Assembly: GCF_001984175.1 (NCBI RefSeq)
Contig: NZ_MTQP01000068.1
Location: forward strand, 248,001 to 312,000
Origin: Saccharothrix sp. ALI-22-I
GTDB taxonomy: Bacteria > Actinomycetota > Actinomycetes > Mycobacteriales > Pseudonocardiaceae
Length of the DNA: 64,000 nt
Direction: 5' to 3'
The position numbers were made by a program, and so were the translations under genes. Numbering within the stretch: the first letter of the stretch is position 1; each line of letters starts with the position of its first letter. Of this stretch, positions 63,356 to 64,000 are shown piece by piece. The notes below the pieces were generated by a model that was not told where the DNA came from, ran no database searches, and was given only the letters and a program-made list of their open reading frames with translations.

Positions 63356-63408
63356 ACCACCAGGTGGCCCACCTAGCTGGTGGTGACGACGCCAGGAGCG
63401 GCGTCGTC
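63356..63408. other. Candidate oriT: two adjacent hairpins upstream of mobC
   Basis: ACCACCAG (63356-63363) / CTGGTGGT (63377-63384), immediately followed by GACGACGCC (63385-63393) / GGCGTCGTC (63400-63408). Tandem inverted repeats directly before a mobC-relaxase operon are the usual setting of an origin of transfer; the nic site itself cannot be assigned. Confidence 0.45.
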
Positions 63409-63434
63409 CTAGCCAGTGTCGGGGGGACACGGTC

Positions 63435-63860
63435 ATGGGTGGGCATGAGCAGGAGCGATTTGGCTACCGAGAGCGTGCTGTTGGTGAGCGGCGGTCTCGG
63501 CGTGGGGCTTTGCGGTACACCGATGCTGAGTGGGCGGATCTGTGCAAGGTCGCCGCTGCTGAGGGGATGAAGCCAGGGGCTTGGGCTCAGCAGGCTGCGT
63601 ATGAGGCTGCCGTGCGGAAGCTTCGTGGTGAGTCGTCGTTTGGGGACGACCAGGTACGTGAACTGGTCGTGGAGCTTCGTGAGGGTCGGCGGGTGCTCGC
63701 CAATGTGGGTGGCAGCCTCAACCAGGTGGCCAAGGTCGCTAACTCGACTGGACAGGTTCCCAGCGTTGCCGCGATCGGCACCATGCTTCGGGTCGTGGAC
63801 AGGGCGGTGCGGTCATACAGCGCGCTTGCCGCTCGGGTTTGGTCGGAACTGCGGCGGTGA
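63435..63860 (+). CDS. mobC: Mobilization relaxosome protein MobC
   Basis: A 141-aa protein. The N-terminus is basic (RERAVGERRSRRGALRYTDAEWADLCKVAAAEGMKPGAWAQQAAYEAAV), a ribbon-helix-helix-like DNA-binding region, followed by the MobC family core RVLANVGGSLNQVAKVANSTGQVP. It would bind oriT and help the relaxase. ATG 63435 has GGGGGGAC upstream. The stop overlaps the relaxase GTG (GTGA). Confidence 0.85.
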   Translation: MGGHEQERFGYRERAVGERRSRRGALRYTDAEWADLCKVAAAEGMKPGAWAQQAAYEAAVRKLRGESSFGDDQVRELVVELREGRRVLANVGGSLNQVAKVANSTGQVPSVAAIGTMLRVVDRAVRSYSALAARVWSELRR

Positions 63861-64000
63861 TCGCCAAGGTTGTGCGGGGGTATCGGCCTGCCGGGTTGAT
63901 TCGATATCTGTTCGGGCCGGGCAAGGCTGAGGAGCACAGGAACCCTCGGGTTGTTGCGGCTTGGGATGGTGCGTTGTGGTTGCACCAGCCTGAGAAGGCA
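63857..64000 (+). CDS. Relaxase (partial, N-terminus only)
   Basis: The first 48 codons of a gene cut by the window end: IAKVVRGYRPAGLIRYLFGP then AEEHRNPRVVAAWDGALWL. This N-terminus (I-x-K-x-x-R-G-x-x-x-x-G-L-x-R-Y-L-x-G-P-G-x-x-x-E-H-x-x-P-x-x-V-A-x-W) is typical of actinomycete MobA/VirD2-like relaxases. The catalytic Tyr and HUH motif lie beyond the window. Confidence 0.8.
   Translation, partial: MIAKVVRGYRPAGLIRYLFGPGKAEEHRNPRVVAAWDGALWLHQPEKA

Larger units (their letters stand above)
57531..64000. mobile_element. Integrative and mobilizable element (left part, cut by window end)
   Basis: Starts at the tRNA-Arg(ACG) breakpoint. It contains AICE-type accessory genes (HTH protein, SpdB-like membrane protein), an AT-richer ABC-3C cargo operon, oriT-like hairpins, mobC and a relaxase gene. 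No integrase is seen in this part; it would be expected near the other end beyond the window. Confidence 0.75.

Noticed and set aside
1..64000. CRISPR array or CRISPR-associated genes
   Set aside because: No regularly spaced 25-40 bp repeats with unique spacers were seen; the tandem repeats present are the dnaX 87-bp units, a 12-bp unit and short promoter repeats.

Overview
This window looks like a chromosomal segment of a high-GC filamentous actinobacterium, most likely of the Pseudonocardiaceae (Saccharothrix/Lentzea/Actinosynnema type). The signs are GC-rich third codon positions, many GTG and TTG starts, lysC-asd and dnaX/SRP RNA/ybaB/recR clusters, a SARP/NB-ARC/TPR regulator, a FurA-type operator, a mycobacterial-type LexA box and the tRNA 3'-end insertion scars typical of actinomycete integrative elements. 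No taxonomic marker was searched, so this is an inference.

Layout. 1-5.9 kb: debris of a MarR gene and of a catalase start downstream of a Fur-family repressor with a FurA-like operator; an MFS transporter; a gluconokinase; a three-gene XRE / ImmA-IrrE / DUF6545 module; a frameshifted small ricin-type lectin. 5.9-12.6 kb: lysC-asd operon, a PIG-V-like membrane glycosyltransferase with a nitroreductase, a YggT-like protein, and leuA with a leader peptide containing three Leu codons. 12.6-15.9 kb: DedA and two divergent regulator/target pairs (TetR with a TIGR03086 protein; HxlR with an SDR), each with a palindrome between the genes. 15.9-25.3 kb: an oppABCDF peptide-transport operon divergent from a large SARP/NB-ARC/TPR regulator. 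25.3-29.7 kb: a uridine-kinase-like gene, recR, ybaB, dnaX, SRP RNA, a remnant siderophore-binding gene with an iron box, and tRNA-Ser(GGA).

29.7-33.0 kb: a large secreted nuclease with a perfect LexA box upstream, and a DUF4304 gene. 33.1-37.4 kb: a decayed element of about 4.2 kb bounded by a 100-bp direct repeat (3' half of tRNA-Ser(CGA) plus its terminator). It holds an integrase catalytic fragment, a transposase fragment, a nested tRNA-Arg(CCT) 3'-half scar and two genes of unknown role. 37.4-57.4 kb: ordinary chromosome with tadA and its partner, an M20 amidohydrolase, tyrA, a tandem pair of Fn3-like membrane-anchored proteins, a thiolase, an Rv0909-like antitoxin beside a DUF1089 protein, a thioester-domain sortase substrate, a lone C5 DNA methyltransferase, an ATP-grasp protein, an epimerase, RNase Z, a beta-lactamase-fold protein, an XRE/oxidoreductase operon and a HIT protein.

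57.5 kb to the end: the left part of a second integrative, mobilizable element. It starts at a truncated tRNA-Arg(ACG) and continues with a translationally coupled DUF/HTH/SpdB-like block, then an AT-richer, overlapping three-gene operon (Cap4/DUF4297-like nuclease, winged-helix middle component, DUF3732 ABC ATPase). That operon reads as an ABC three-component (ABC-3C) conflict or defence system. It is followed by a terminator, hairpins that may be oriT, mobC and the start of a relaxase gene cut by the window edge. The ABC-3C operon, with its unusual Walker A motif, is the strongest candidate for an under-described system here.
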